Source: Lactococcus nasutitermitis (lineage in GTDB: Bacteria; Bacillota; Bacilli; Lactobacillales; Streptococcaceae). From it: a stretch of 64,000 bases of DNA. Below, one piece after another: positions 18,594 through 27,673 of the stretch; the stretch's first letter is position 1; the number at the start of each line of letters is the position of its first letter. Both the position numbers and the translations under genes were made by a program. Location: the NCBI RefSeq assembly GCF_018403765.1, contig NZ_BOVQ01000004.1, forward strand, positions 62,001-126,000, in the 5' to 3' direction. The notes beneath the pieces were generated by a model. The model made no database searches, had not been told where the DNA came from, and worked only from the letters and a program-made list of their open reading frames with translations.

Positions 18594-18615
18594 TTTTTGA
18601 CAGTTTTGTCAAAAA
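18594..18615. repeat. Dispersed palindrome between the two NUDIX genes
   Basis: TTTTGACAGTTTTGTCAAAA with one central mismatch, in the spacer just beyond the stop of the second NUDIX gene. Confidence 0.75.
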
Positions 18616-19100
18616 TCTTTACTGACAAAGTGCTGTACATTTTTTGACAAGTCTGTCAAAAATTTTGGAAGCTCCGTCGGACAAATTGTCAGATTTGACA
18701 GCTCTGAAATCGCGACCCAGCGTTTTTCCACATTGTCATCATCAGCTGTCAAACCTGTCAAATCAGCGTAAGAACCTTCATCAAATTTGACAGAATAAAT
18801 AAATTCAATGAAATTTGTCTTAAAGTCCTGCCAATGACGAAAATTTTCCGTCACAGCCACTAACCGAAGCTCAGAAAGTTCAAGCTGGACTTCTTCTTGA
18901 AACTCACGCTTTAGTGCATTTTCAGTTGTCTCACCAATTTTAACGTGTCCACCAGGCAACCAATACTCACCCGTATCAAGCACATGGTCGAGCAAAATCT
19001 TATCACCACGCAATACAATGCCACTCGCGCGCAGCGCACACATCTCATTAGCAACCGTAAAATCCCAATCCTCAGCCACTTTTATCTCTCTTTCTTCCAC
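18609..19100 (-). CDS. NUDIX hydrolase (2)
   Basis: A complete NUDIX box (GGHVKIGETTENALKREFQEE) lies about residues 50-70 of 163. The start is uncertain: the frame opens at a GTG on 19100 with only a weak AAAAG site, and a second GTG at 19079 has a purine-rich stretch in front. It is not closely similar to the neighbouring NUDIX gene, so the pair is probably not a recent duplication. A palindrome copy near the 3' end encodes LTDLSKN. Confidence 0.78.
   Translation of the reverse strand: MEEREIKVAEDWDFTVANEMCALRASGIVLRGDKILLDHVLDTGEYWLPGGHVKIGETTENALKREFQEEVQLELSELRLVAVTENFRHWQDFKTNFIEFIYSVKFDEGSYADLTGLTADDDNVEKRWVAISELSNLTICPTELPKFLTDLSKNVQHFVSKDF
18641..18662. repeat. Dispersed palindrome inside the second NUDIX gene
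   Basis: TTTTGACAAGTCTGTCAAAA, in the frame giving LTDLSK, only 25 bp from the previous copy. Confidence 0.75.
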
Positions 19101-19107
19101 TAGCTTT

Positions 19108-19656
19108 TCAACTTTGAAAATTCAAAATTTGCTGATTTTCTTTTATCATTTTTCGGAGTTCTGTCCCATAAACCCAAATTTTCTTTTTCCATGGATGTCC
19201 CAAGTAACCCCAACGAAAATCTTTTGCGATGAAAAAATAATAATCGCCATTTGGATAAAATTCAGGAAAATAAATATTATAACCATTACCAGCATAGCGT
19301 TTATCTTTATGAAAAACAGGATAATCATATTTATCTTCAATCCTAGGATTCCAGTGAAAGCAAGTATGCTGCCAATCTAAAACATACATCCAGTCATCAT
19401 CGCCCATAGCACTGATAAAAATAGATCGCATCACATCATTAAAACTTTTATTTTGAGAATACTTCTGATAATCAACCTCATAACAGTCTGCTTGAAAAGG
19501 AAAATCAAAAGTTTTCATCGAAATTTTAATGCTAGGAGAAAAATGAAAGTCTGAATAAATTTTATCCCATACTATTTTGTATTCCTCATCGCTTAAAATC
19601 GTCCATACTTGATTTTTCCCAATCAATTTCTTTTCATCTTTGATTTTCCCAAACAT
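19108..19656 (-). CDS. DUF2716-like protein
   Basis: A 182-residue soluble protein rich in aromatic residues. The pattern W.ILSDEEY..VWDK near the start and MYVLDWQHTCFHWNP, FPEFYPNGDYYFFI and WGYLGHPWKKKIWVYG later matches my memory of DUF2716. Its function is unknown. It lies between leuB and the NUDIX genes in the same orientation with short gaps, so it is probably co-transcribed with leucine genes though unrelated to the pathway. Confidence 0.65.
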   Translation of the reverse strand: MFGKIKDEKKLIGKNQVWTILSDEEYKIVWDKIYSDFHFSPSIKISMKTFDFPFQADCYEVDYQKYSQNKSFNDVMRSIFISAMGDDDWMYVLDWQHTCFHWNPRIEDKYDYPVFHKDKRYAGNGYNIYFPEFYPNGDYYFFIAKDFRWGYLGHPWKKKIWVYGTELRKMIKENQQILNFQS

Positions 19657-19676
19657 AACCTCTCCTTACAGATAAT

Positions 19677-20711
19677 TTATAATCTCGCCAAAATCGCATC
19701 CGTCATTTCTTTCGTCGTCGCACGACCGCCCAAATCCTGTGTCAAAACACCATCTGTAAAAGTCTTTTCAACCGCATTTTCAATCAACGTCGCCCCATTT
19801 TCCAACTCAAAGCTCTCACGCAACATCATGGCGACCGACAAAATCATGCTGACAGGATTCGCAATCCCTTGACCTGCAATATCAGGCGCTGAACCATGAA
19901 TCGGCTCATAAAGCGCCAGCCCACCAACACCATGTGAACTCGAAGGCATCACCCCCAGCGTTCCTGCAAGAGAGCTCGCTTCATCCGTCAAAATATCACC
20001 GAAAAGATTTTCCGTCACAATCACATCAAACTTCTGCGGATTAGTAATCAAAAGCATCGCGCAACTATCAACGAGCTGATGTTCAAGGGTCACATCGGGA
20101 TAATCAAGCGCCACTTCATCAGCAATCTTGCGCCACAATTTCGACGTCGCCAGCACATTTTGCTTGTCAACAGAAGTGACCAATTTTCGTGGACGTTTGC
20201 GCGCCGTTTCAAAGGCAAAACGCAAAATTCTGCGAATTTCATCTGCCGTATAATCATTGACGTCACGTGCTTTATCTTCCTCAAGCGTATGCTCGCCAAA
20301 ATAAACACCGCCCGTCAATTCACGAATGACTACAAAGTCAACATTTTCGACATTACGAATGGGCGATAAGCCTTTCAACTCACTGTAAATTTTCAAAGGA
20401 CGGACATTCGCATAAAGCCCAAGCGCCTTACGAATGGCAAGCAAACCTTGCTCAGGACGCACTTTTGCACTATTGTATTTCGGGTGACCAATCGCCGCCA
20501 GCAAAATCGCATCTGCATTTTTCGCCGCTACCAAGGTTTCAGCTGGCAATGGCAAGCCCTGCTTATCAATCGCTACGCCACCAAAATCCTTTGCTTCCAG
20601 CACATAATCAAAGCCAATTTTTTCAGCCACCGCAGCAAGCACTTCAAGCCCTGCTTCCATAATCTCAGGTCCAATCCCATCGCCTGATAAAGTCACAATT
20701 TTTTTAGTCAT
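19677..20711 (-). CDS. leuB: 3-isopropylmalate dehydrogenase
   Basis: LeuB oxidatively decarboxylates 3-isopropylmalate with NAD+. The 344 residues open with the family's GDGIGPEIM and contain the VVIRELTGGVYFGE substrate motif, the catalytic Lys in VDKQNVL, and DEASSLAGTLGVMPSSS for the cofactor site. It follows leuA after a 199-bp spacer that contains three small hairpins. Confidence 0.96.
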   Translation of the reverse strand: MTKKIVTLSGDGIGPEIMEAGLEVLAAVAEKIGFDYVLEAKDFGGVAIDKQGLPLPAETLVAAKNADAILLAAIGHPKYNSAKVRPEQGLLAIRKALGLYANVRPLKIYSELKGLSPIRNVENVDFVVIRELTGGVYFGEHTLEEDKARDVNDYTADEIRRILRFAFETARKRPRKLVTSVDKQNVLATSKLWRKIADEVALDYPDVTLEHQLVDSCAMLLITNPQKFDVIVTENLFGDILTDEASSLAGTLGVMPSSSHGVGGLALYEPIHGSAPDIAGQGIANPVSMILSVAMMLRESFELENGATLIENAVEKTFTDGVLTQDLGGRATTKEMTDAILARL

Positions 20712-20763
20712 ATCTTCTCCCTATATTTGAGTTCAACGTGCTAGGGAAGCTAGGAAATTAGAT

Positions 20764-20856
20764 AAAATGGAACCTGCACTTCGTGCAGAATCACATTTTC
20801 CTATCTTCGCAGCTTTGCTGCTACGCTGTCCGTTTTCTCTAGTCACTAAAGTGACT
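20764..20856. other. Three tandem small hairpins between leuA and leuB
   Basis: CTGCAC-TTC-GTGCAG (20774-20788), GCAGC-TTT-GCTGC (20809-20821) and AGTCAC-TAAA-GTGACT (20841-20856) lie in the 199-bp leuA-leuB spacer. The first is embedded in a longer pairing (AAAATG with CATTTT, AGATA with TATCT). No U-tract follows on the minus strand, so simple termination is unlikely. An mRNA stability or processing role is possible. Confidence 0.55.
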
Positions 20857-20910
20857 GACAAAAAGGCAAATTTCTACGCTTCTGAACGAGCACATTTCAC
20901 ATCATATTTT

Positions 20911-22452
20911 TTAAATCCCGTCATGTGCAGAAATTTTATCCTGCTTCCCATTTGTATTTTCCTTTTGAACAAGAACATTTGCATTCATATAAGCAATCGC
21001 GCCACCTTTGAGTACATCATAATCAGAACCTTTCGCATTGAAAATCGTACCCGTTGCCAGATTTTCCACAGAAATGATAGTTGTAGCCTGTGCATCAATC
21101 CCATCCGTCACTGCATCAACAGAATAACTAATAAGATTAACTTCCTGATTAAACGCTTTGTCAATCGCCTTGAAAATCGCATCAATCGAGCCAGAACCAG
21201 AACCTGTACTTTCAAAAATCTCACCCTCTTGATTTTTCAGTGTGATAACCGCTGTATGCCCGTCAATTTTAACGCTATCAAAGATAAATCCTTCAAGATT
21301 TTTAACTGTATCTCCGGCGACCAGTGCGCGAATATCCGCATCTGTGATATCTTTTTTCTTATCCGCAAGTTTCTTAAATTTTTCAAAGAGTGGGACAATA
21401 TCTGCTTCTTCATAAGCAATTTCCAACTCTTGAAGTTTATCAGTAAAAGCATGACGACCGGACAATTTACCAAGTGGCAAAGAATTATGTTTGACACCCA
21501 CAAGCTCTGGCGTGATAATCTCATAAGTTTGAGCATTTTTTAACACTCCATCTTGATGAATGCCTGATTCATGCGCAAAAGCATTGCCACCAACAACCGC
21601 CTTATTTTTCGGAATCGCAATTCCTGAAAATTGCGAAATCATCGTAGCTGTATTGACTGTTTCATCCAATTTCAGTGGACTCTCAGCTTGATAAAAGTCT
21701 TTTCTGATATGAAGTGCCACAGCAATTTCTTCCAGCGCTGCATTGCCTGCACGCTCCCCAATGCCATTCACTGTACCTTCAACACGACCAGCACCAGCCT
21801 TAATCGCAGCTAATGAATTTGCCACAGCCATTCCCAAATCATCATGACAATGTGGACTGAAAATAATTTCACGCTCAGATTTGACATTCGCAATCAAAAA
21901 TTCAAAAATCTTTGTATATTCCGCAGGTGTCGTGTAACCCACTGTATCAGGAATATTGATATAAGTAGCACCTGCATCCACAGCAGTCTGAACAGCTTTT
22001 AATAAGAAATCTCTATCTGTTCGTGTCGCATCTTCCGGTGAAAATTCAACAACTTCAATTCGTTCACGCGCATAGCGTACACACTTATCAATCTGTGCCA
22101 ACACTTGCTCTGGCGTCATTTTGAGTTTATATTCCATGTGAATAGGCGATGTTGCAATAAAAACGTGAATTTGTGGTTTCTTCGCATCTTTAACCGCTTC
22201 AACCGCTGCATCAATATCTGACAGCACACAACGTGCCAATCCGGTCACACTCGTTGTTGTCATCGCTGCTGCAATCTCACGTACCGCTTCAAATGAGTCA
22301 GGTGAAGCCGCAGGAAATCCCGCTTCAATAACCGTAATTCCCCATTTTTCTAATTGCTTAGCAATAGCAACCTTTTCCTTGACGGAAAAACTCACACCAG
22401 GTGTTTGCTCACCATCACGTAAGCTCGTGTCAAAAAATTCAATTTGTCGCAT
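20911..22452 (-). CDS. leuA: 2-isopropylmalate synthase
   Basis: LeuA condenses acetyl-CoA and 2-oxoisovalerate, the committed step of leucine synthesis. The 513 residues begin with [13 protein letters not shown] (metal and substrate motif), contain [16 protein letters not shown] and [11 protein letters not shown], and end in the LeuA allosteric domain (about 390-500) that senses leucine. It is the first structural gene of the operon, behind a leader peptide and attenuator. Confidence 0.96.
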   Translation of the reverse strand: MRQIEFFDTSLRDGEQTPGVSFSVKEKVAIAKQLEKWGITVIEAGFPAASPDSFEAVREIAAAMTTTSVTGLARCVLSDIDAAVEAVKDAKKPQIHVFIATSPIHMEYKLKMTPEQVLAQIDKCVRYARERIEVVEFSPEDATRTDRDFLLKAVQTAVDAGATYINIPDTVGYTTPAEYTKIFEFLIANVKSEREIIFSPHCHDDLGMAVANSLAAIKAGAGRVEGTVNGIGERAGNAALEEIAVALHIRKDFYQAESPLKLDETVNTATMISQFSGIAIPKNKAVVGGNAFAHESGIHQDGVLKNAQTYEIITPELVGVKHNSLPLGKLSGRHAFTDKLQELEIAYEEADIVPLFEKFKKLADKKKDITDADIRALVAGDTVKNLEGFIFDSVKIDGHTAVITLKNQEGEIFESTGSGSGSIDAIFKAIDKAFNQEVNLISYSVDAVTDGIDAQATTIISVENLATGTIFNAKGSDYDVLKGGAIAYMNANVLVQKENTNGKQDKISAHDGI

Positions 22453-22478
22453 AAAAACTCTCCTATATTCTTATTTAA

Positions 22479-22500
22479 TTTTTGACAATTCTGTCAAAAA
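22479..22500. repeat. Dispersed palindrome just upstream of leuA
   Basis: TTTTGACAATTCTGTCAAAA (central AATT variant), between the leu attenuator terminator and the leuA ribosome site. Confidence 0.8.
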
Positions 22501-22511
22501 TATTTATTATC

Positions 22512-22539
22512 AAAAAAAGACGTCCCAAGGACGTCTTTT
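22512..22539 (-). terminator. leu operon attenuator terminator
   Basis: AAAAGACGTCC-TTG-GGACGTCTTTT followed by Ts on the minus strand, between the leader peptide and leuA. Upstream competing pairs (AGTCCTC with GAGGACT; GGACTC with GAGTCC) can form alternatives. Confidence 0.85.
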
Positions 22540-22593
22540 CAGTCCTCGTAAATGACAAACGCCAAAGAGGACTCACACATCTTAGCCAAATAG

Positions 22594-22644
22594 CTAGCGC
22601 GAGTCCACCTTGAGCAACAACAATGTGCTGTTTACGTAAGTCAT
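22594..22644 (-). CDS. Leucine-operon leader peptide
   Basis: A 16-residue ORF reads MTYVNSTLLLLKVDSR, with four consecutive leucine codons (three TTG and one CTC), AGAGG nine bases before the ATG, and a TAG stop. It lies ~100 nt before a strong terminator ahead of leuA. This is the classical arrangement for ribosome-stalling attenuation: leucine starvation stalls translation at the Leu run and favours antitermination. Confidence 0.88.
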   Translation of the reverse strand: MTYVNSTLLLLKVDSR

Positions 22645-22677
22645 TTCTTAGACCTCTTTCTTTAATACTTTTTCTAT

Positions 22678-22706
22678 ATGATACTATATAAATTTAGACT
22701 TGTCAA
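22678..22706 (-). promoter_or_regulatory. leu operon promoter
   Basis: Consensus TTGACA (22701-22706), 17-bp spacer, TATCAT (22678-22683) on the minus strand. The predicted start is ~25 bp before the leader-peptide ATG. Confidence 0.85.
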
Positions 22707-22707
22707 G

Positions 22708-22722
22708 AATTTACTGATAATT
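22708..22722 (-). promoter_or_regulatory. CodY-box-like site next to the leu -35
   Basis: AATTATCAGTAAATT differs at two positions from the lactococcal CodY box AATTTTCWGAAAATT. It abuts the -35, where CodY bound to branched-chain amino acids would repress. Confidence 0.65.
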
Positions 22723-22790
22723 AAAATCATCTGAATTTTTTATTGTTTTATATTCAATTATTCAGATTACTTCAAAGAGATATTTTTTTC

Positions 22791-22820
22791 AAAAAAAGTT
22801 CTTCCTAATATAAGAAGAAC
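22791..22820 (-). terminator. Terminator after the LPXTG BspA gene
   Basis: GTTCTTC-loop-GAAGAAC followed by seven Ts on the minus strand. Confidence 0.82.
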
Positions 22821-22833
22821 CATCCACATTCAA

Positions 22834-24810
22834 TTATTTATTTGATTTTCTACGAGCAAACTCAAAACCAAGAACTCCCTCTATTAGCCCTAATCCAAGT
22901 AAACCAAGAGCCATCGTTTCCGTTTCTCCAGTTTTAGGCAAAGCTGTATTAGAAGAACTTTCTGAATTACCAGCTGAGCTTGTTGCTACTGATGAAGCGC
23001 CACTAGCTAGAGAAGTTACTGAAGTCATTTTAGAACTTACACTTGAACCAGAAGCTGAGCTACTTATTGCAGTAGCCGAACTTGATGCTCCTGCTGACGA
23101 AGCACTTGAAACGCTACTAGCCGAACTAGCTGATGAACTTGTTGTACTACTTGTAGCTGAACTTTCTGGAACTTTTACTACTGTGATAGTCGCTGTTTGA
23201 CTCACCGTGTCGCCCTCTACATCTGTATAACTATATGTCACGTTATAAGTGCCTGGAGCAGCTGTATCAACCGTACTGGTAATGACTAAGTCATCCAAAG
23301 TAAGAGGATTTCCATATTCATCTGTAGCACTAACAAAATTATCTTCCGGAGTCCACGCACTTCCTGCATCTATTGTTATATCTTGAGTTGTGATTGTTGG
23401 TGTTTGTAATGCCGGTTGCCACACATAAGTATCTACTTGGTCAGCTGCCCCTGTGTAATTTGTCATCAATTCTTGAGAAGTCCAGATATTACTTCCTTTT
23501 GGTGCATCTGCTGTTCCATCCCCAATATTTTGCCAATATCCCGTGTATTGTGCGTTAGGCGTAATATCCGGCAAGGTCATATTAGGATTCATTTTAACAT
23601 TTGGTCCCAAAACAAGCGACTTTAAATCTCCAAGGGGCCCCTGATTTTCAGTTATATTGAGAAAATCCTGCGTAAACATGAGTGGCGTTACTGTAAAACT
23701 TGATAAATCTAAGCTTGTCAGACTAGTATCTCCTGAAAAAACACCAAGCATATAGGTAACATTAGAAGTATCAAAATTCTCTAAACCGATAATTGTCTTT
23801 AAACTTGACATATCCTGAAACATATAAGGCATTGTCCCCACATGACTTGTGTCAAAATCAGAAACGTCAAGACTGATTATACTACTATCCCCATTAAACA
23901 TAGAATCCATATTGAAAACACTACTTGTATCAAAACCAGATAAATCAACTGTCGTTAAACTCGAATCCCCAAAAAACATATAAGATGTCCTTGTATTTAA
24001 AGCAGTATCTAACCACGAAAGATTAACACTCTGCAAATTCGAATTATAAATGAACAGATACGACATATCCGTTACACCAGAAAAATCCGCACCAGATAAA
24101 TCTGCAGAAGTCAAAGCATAATCATAAGCAAACATTTCAGAGGCTGACCCAGACCAAGTTAAATTATTTAACCCAGTAATCGTTGTCACATTTTGAAGTG
24201 ATTTAAAGGCAGCATCACCACTTCCACTTGTCGGACCAGTAAATACAATACTAAGAAGATTTGATGCTTCAACTCCACCATCTGATAGGGCATCAAATAA
24301 AGTACTCGCAGTTTCAGTATCTCCAATATTCCCCTGAATAGAAAGAGTTCCAGTATCTGAATCAAATGTCCATGTTGCGCCTCCCCATGTTCCCGTTACC
24401 GTATCAGCTGCTGCTGCCACCATAACTCTTGGTGTTGAACTTTTAGCAAGATGAGCTGCTGTACTAGAAGCCGTTACTGCTACCTTACTATCAGAAGATG
24501 CCGATAAAGAGTTGTCACTTGATGATGGCACTGAGCTTGCATCAGATAAATCACTAGTACCGCTTCCACTTGAAGTTCCTGATAAATCAGATGATGACGT
24601 AGTTGTACTAGCATTGCTTGCAAGATATTGTGCTTCTACCGTCTCCGCAACCGCATCCATTGCAGGAAGAACGCTTCCGCCCAAAATAAGTAAGGTGCTT
24701 GAAGCATACAACCAATGTTTGCCCTGCTTCCATGTTCGGAAATGCTCCTTCTCTCGTAAATGAGAAGTTGGTCTGCGTCGTGCACCGATAAGATAAGTTT
24801 TCTTTTGCAT
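22834..24810 (-). CDS. LPXTG-anchored BspA-repeat surface protein with KxYKxGKxW-type signal
   Basis: The 658-residue precursor has a long signal peptide with FRTWKQGKHWLYAS (KxYKxGKxW type), a Ser-rich stretch (about 68-125), the GTWGGATW module (about 142), several DUF285/BspA repeats (FDTSSVFNMDSMF type, 215-365), an Ig-like Big_3 domain (about 465-550), a Ser/Ala stalk, and a sortase motif LPKTGE followed by a hydrophobic helix and RRKSNK. It should be displayed covalently on the wall as an adhesin. A GAAGGAG ribosome site precedes the ATG. Two operator-like palindromes lie upstream. Confidence 0.88.
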   Translation of the reverse strand: MQKKTYLIGARRRPTSHLREKEHFRTWKQGKHWLYASSTLLILGGSVLPAMDAVAETVEAQYLASNASTTTSSSDLSGTSSGSGTSDLSDASSVPSSSDNSLSASSDSKVAVTASSTAAHLAKSSTPRVMVAAAADTVTGTWGGATWTFDSDTGTLSIQGNIGDTETASTLFDALSDGGVEASNLLSIVFTGPTSGSGDAAFKSLQNVTTITGLNNLTWSGSASEMFAYDYALTSADLSGADFSGVTDMSYLFIYNSNLQSVNLSWLDTALNTRTSYMFFGDSSLTTVDLSGFDTSSVFNMDSMFNGDSSIISLDVSDFDTSHVGTMPYMFQDMSSLKTIIGLENFDTSNVTYMLGVFSGDTSLTSLDLSSFTVTPLMFTQDFLNITENQGPLGDLKSLVLGPNVKMNPNMTLPDITPNAQYTGYWQNIGDGTADAPKGSNIWTSQELMTNYTGAADQVDTYVWQPALQTPTITTQDITIDAGSAWTPEDNFVSATDEYGNPLTLDDLVITSTVDTAAPGTYNVTYSYTDVEGDTVSQTATITVVKVPESSATSSTTSSSASSASSVSSASSAGASSSATAISSSASGSSVSSKMTSVTSLASGASSVATSSAGNSESSSNTALPKTGETETMALGLLGLGLIEGVLGFEFARRKSNK

Positions 24811-24823
24811 GGTTTGCTCCTTC

Positions 24824-24853
24824 TATTTATCTTGTGACATAGCAAGATAAATA
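24824..24853. promoter_or_regulatory. Operator-like palindrome 1 in the LPXTG BspA leader
   Basis: TATTTATCTTG and its perfect complement CAAGATAAATA are separated by 8 bp, ~14 bp upstream of the ATG. It is related to palindrome 2 (shared TTTATCTT and TATGTCA strings). Confidence 0.55.
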
Positions 24854-24881
24854 TTGATTTTATATGTATTTGCTTGTAAAT

Positions 24882-24911
24882 GTTTTATCTTTATGTCAAT
24901 AAAGATAAAAC
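24882..24911. promoter_or_regulatory. Operator-like palindrome 2 upstream of the LPXTG BspA gene
   Basis: GTTTTATCTTTA and perfect complement TAAAGATAAAAC around TGTCAA, 58 bp from palindrome 1. It contains a minus-strand TTGACA that could be a -35, but no -10 at proper distance is convincing. Confidence 0.55.
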
Positions 24912-24975
24912 TATGTCACAGGTAGTGTAACATATAAGTAAGCGTTTACCATTTTTTTAATTTTTATTATAAATA

Positions 24976-25005
24976 AAAAAGAAAAGATTTAATCTTCACT
25001 TTTTT
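24976..25005 (-). terminator. Probable terminator after potD
   Basis: GTGAAGAT pairs with ATCTTTTC (one mismatch, one wobble) between an A run and a T run, overlapping the potD stop. Confidence 0.5.
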
Positions 25006-26071
25006 ATTTGTTCATCTTAATTTGTAAATATAAATCATTATAAACGCCTGTCCAATAGGGGCTGATATTTGTGTAAGCTTCATCGTCTTTGATGATTGAT
25101 TCATTTGGATAATATTCTTTATCTTCTCGTACTGCTTTTGGTAGTAAAGCTTTTGCTTTATCATTTGGTGTTGAATATCCGACATACTCTGCATTTTTAG
25201 CCGCATTTTGTGGTTCTTGCATAAAGTTGATAAAAGCATAAGCTGCTTTGATATTTTTACATGTCTTAGGAATTGCTAGATTGTCATACCAGATATTGGT
25301 CTTTTTAGGAATGACATAATGCAAATGACTATTTGTTGTGGTCATTTCTTCTGCTTGTCCACTATAAACAACTGCCATCGGCGTTTCATTATCAACCATA
25401 TAATTCATGATTTCATCTCCGAGAATTGCCTTGATATTAGGTGAAAGTTTGAGAAGATACTGGTAAGCTTTTGTAACTTGTACTTTGTTTGTCGAATTTA
25501 CCGATGAACCTGTCGCAATCAAGCCCATCCCCATCACATCTCGCGTGTCATCTGTGAGCAAAATTGAATTTTTGTAAGTAGGATTCCACAAATCATTCCA
25601 CGTTTGAGGTGGATTTTTGATAAACATATCATTATAGACAATTCCCAAAGTTCCCCAAAAGTAGGGAACAGAATAATGATTATTTGGATCAAATTCGGGA
25701 TTGAGAAGTTTTGAATCATCATCGTTCAGATTTTTTATTTTCGATTTATTGAACTTTAAAAGCAAACCTTCTTTTGCCATCTTTTGTACCATATAATCTG
25801 AAGGGACGATAATATCGTAAGCTGTACCGCCTTGTTTGACTTTTTCATACATCGCTTCATTACTATCAAAAGTCATATAATTCACTTTATAGCCCGTTTC
25901 TTTTTCAAACTTTGTAATCAGACTTGGATCAATATATTCTCCCCAATTAAAAATTGTCAAACTGTTACTGTTAGTCTTCGCACCACCTGCAGAAGCAAGC
26001 TTAAGTGTTGTAAATCCTAGAACACTTGTAATAATGATAATCCCTAAAAAGAAGTATAGAAGTTTTTTCAA
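25004..26071 (-). CDS. potD: Spermidine/putrescine-binding protein
   Basis: The 355-residue polyamine receptor is exported by an N-terminal hydrophobic segment (about 5-25, no lipobox Cys). Family motifs are FNWGEYIDPSLITKFEKETG near residue 42, YDIIVPSDYMV, VPYFWGTLGIVYN and the NIWYDNLAIPK/AYAFINFMQEP region. It is the last gene of potABCD, 11 bp after potC. Confidence 0.93.
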   Translation of the reverse strand: MKKLLYFFLGIIIITSVLGFTTLKLASAGGAKTNSNSLTIFNWGEYIDPSLITKFEKETGYKVNYMTFDSNEAMYEKVKQGGTAYDIIVPSDYMVQKMAKEGLLLKFNKSKIKNLNDDDSKLLNPEFDPNNHYSVPYFWGTLGIVYNDMFIKNPPQTWNDLWNPTYKNSILLTDDTRDVMGMGLIATGSSVNSTNKVQVTKAYQYLLKLSPNIKAILGDEIMNYMVDNETPMAVVYSGQAEEMTTTNSHLHYVIPKKTNIWYDNLAIPKTCKNIKAAYAFINFMQEPQNAAKNAEYVGYSTPNDKAKALLPKAVREDKEYYPNESIIKDDEAYTNISPYWTGVYNDLYLQIKMNK

Positions 26072-26082
26072 AATTTTTCCTC

Positions 26083-26883
26083 CTAAGTTAGATTTGGTGT
26101 TTTACCTGGCGTTTCTGAATCCCTCATAATAAAATAATACCCTATAACTAGTAAAATCGAGAAGAGAAATACAATTGCAGATAAAGCATTGATTTCAAGT
26201 GATATTCCTTCACGCGCACGTGAATATATCTCAACAGATAAAGTCGTAAAATCATTCCCTGTCACAAAAAAAGTAACAGCAAAATCATCTAACGAATAAG
26301 TAAACGCCATAAAAAATCCAGCGATAATTCCTGGTGTAAGATAAGGAAAAATAACTTCACGTAAAGTTTGCGCTTGTGTTGCTCCCAAATCATAAGAAGC
26401 TTCAATAAGTGATTTGTCCATTTCCTGATACAAAGGCATGACCATCAATACAACTATTGGAATAGAAAAAGCAATATGTGAGAGGAGAACGGATAGAAAG
26501 CCAAGCTGCATTCCAACCGTAGTAAACAGAATTAAAAAACTGGCTCCAATGACAACGTCAGGCGATACCATCAAAACATTATTTAAACTAAGAATGGTAT
26601 TACGACCTTTTGACTTTAGCCCTTCAATGTACATCGCGCCAAAAGTGCCAATGATTGTTGCAATCAATGAACTCAAAAAAGCGAGGAAAAAAGTCTGTAC
26701 AACAATCAAAATCAAACGATTATCCTGAAAAAGTGTCGTAAAATTAGCCAACGTAAATCCTGTGAACTTGCTCATATTACTTCCTGAATTGAAAGCATAA
26801 AAAACAAGATACAATATTGGCGCATAAAGTACAACTAATATAAGCCCAAGATAGATTTTCCCAAGTGAATTTTTAGTTTTCAT
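26083..26883 (-). CDS. potC: Spermidine/putrescine ABC permease PotC
   Basis: A 266-residue, six-helix permease of the MetI-like superfamily. The EAA loop that docks to PotA is visible as EASYDLGATQAQTLREVIFP near residue 160. It overlaps potB by 11 bp. Confidence 0.92.
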   Translation of the reverse strand: MKTKNSLGKIYLGLILVVLYAPILYLVFYAFNSGSNMSKFTGFTLANFTTLFQDNRLILIVVQTFFLAFLSSLIATIIGTFGAMYIEGLKSKGRNTILSLNNVLMVSPDVVIGASFLILFTTVGMQLGFLSVLLSHIAFSIPIVVLMVMPLYQEMDKSLIEASYDLGATQAQTLREVIFPYLTPGIIAGFFMAFTYSLDDFAVTFFVTGNDFTTLSVEIYSRAREGISLEINALSAIVFLFSILLVIGYYFIMRDSETPGKTPNLT

Positions 26884-27673
26884 CTGCTAATCTCCTTTCA
26901 CGAGTAATAGTCATAATAATAAGCATCGCAAGCACGAGAACAACTGCAATAGTTGAACCCATTCCCCAGTTTTGAGTGGTTAAAAAATGTTCTTCAACTG
27001 CCGTTCCAAGTGTAATAACTTTATTTCCTCCAATCAATCGTGTCAACATAAAAAGACTTAATGAGGGAATAAAAACAGCTTGAACACCTGCTTTGACTCC
27101 ATTGAGAGAAAGTGGCCAAATCACATGAATAAAAGTTTGGAAACGACTGGCTCCCAAATCATAACTGGCATCAACCAGATTGTCATCTAATTCTTCTAAA
27201 GCATTGAAAATTGGCAAAACCATAAAGGGAATCGAAATATAACTAGCAACAAAGATAAAACTAAAATCTGTAAATAATATCTGTGGACGACCTAGTCCGA
27301 CAAATTGTAGGAAACCATCAACTGAGCCGTATTTCCCAAAAATTCCAATAAAAGCATAGGTTTTTAGGAGAAGATTGACCCAAGTTGGAAGAACAATCAA
27401 CATGAGCCAAAATTGTTTGCTCTTAAGTTTTGTAAGAACATAAGCAACAGGAAAACTGATGAGAAGTGTGGCTACTGTGATAATCAATGAATAAAGTATG
27501 GAATTCCAAGTCATCATCAGATAGGTTCCCGAAGTAAAATACTGTGCATAGTTGCCAAAGGTAATTTGTCCATTGATATTGAAAAATGACTGATAAAACA
27601 ACATGGCGAGCGGTATAATAACAAAAAGCCCAATCCACAGAAAATAGGGAAGTGAATAAATTTTTTTACTCAT
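26873..27673 (-). CDS. potB: Spermidine/putrescine ABC permease PotB
   Basis: A 266-residue, six-helix permease partner of PotC with EAA-type motif [21 protein letters not shown] near residue 167. It overlaps potA by four bases, indicating tight translational coupling. Confidence 0.92.
   Translation of the reverse strand: MSKKIYSLPYFLWIGLFVIIPLAMLFYQSFFNINGQITFGNYAQYFTSGTYLMMTWNSILYSLIITVATLLISFPVAYVLTKLKSKQFWLMLIVLPTWVNLLLKTYAFIGIFGKYGSVDGFLQFVGLGRPQILFTDFSFIFVASYISIPFMVLPIFNALEELDDNLVDASYDLGASRFQTFIHVIWPLSLNGVKAGVQAVFIPSLSLFMLTRLIGGNKVITLGTAVEEHFLTTQNWGMGSTIAVVLVLAMLIIMTITRERRLADEN

Noticed and set aside
20767-21543. 258-residue plus-strand ORF opposite leuA
   Set aside because: It lies entirely antisense to leuA and its spacer, with no family resemblance and no ribosome site.
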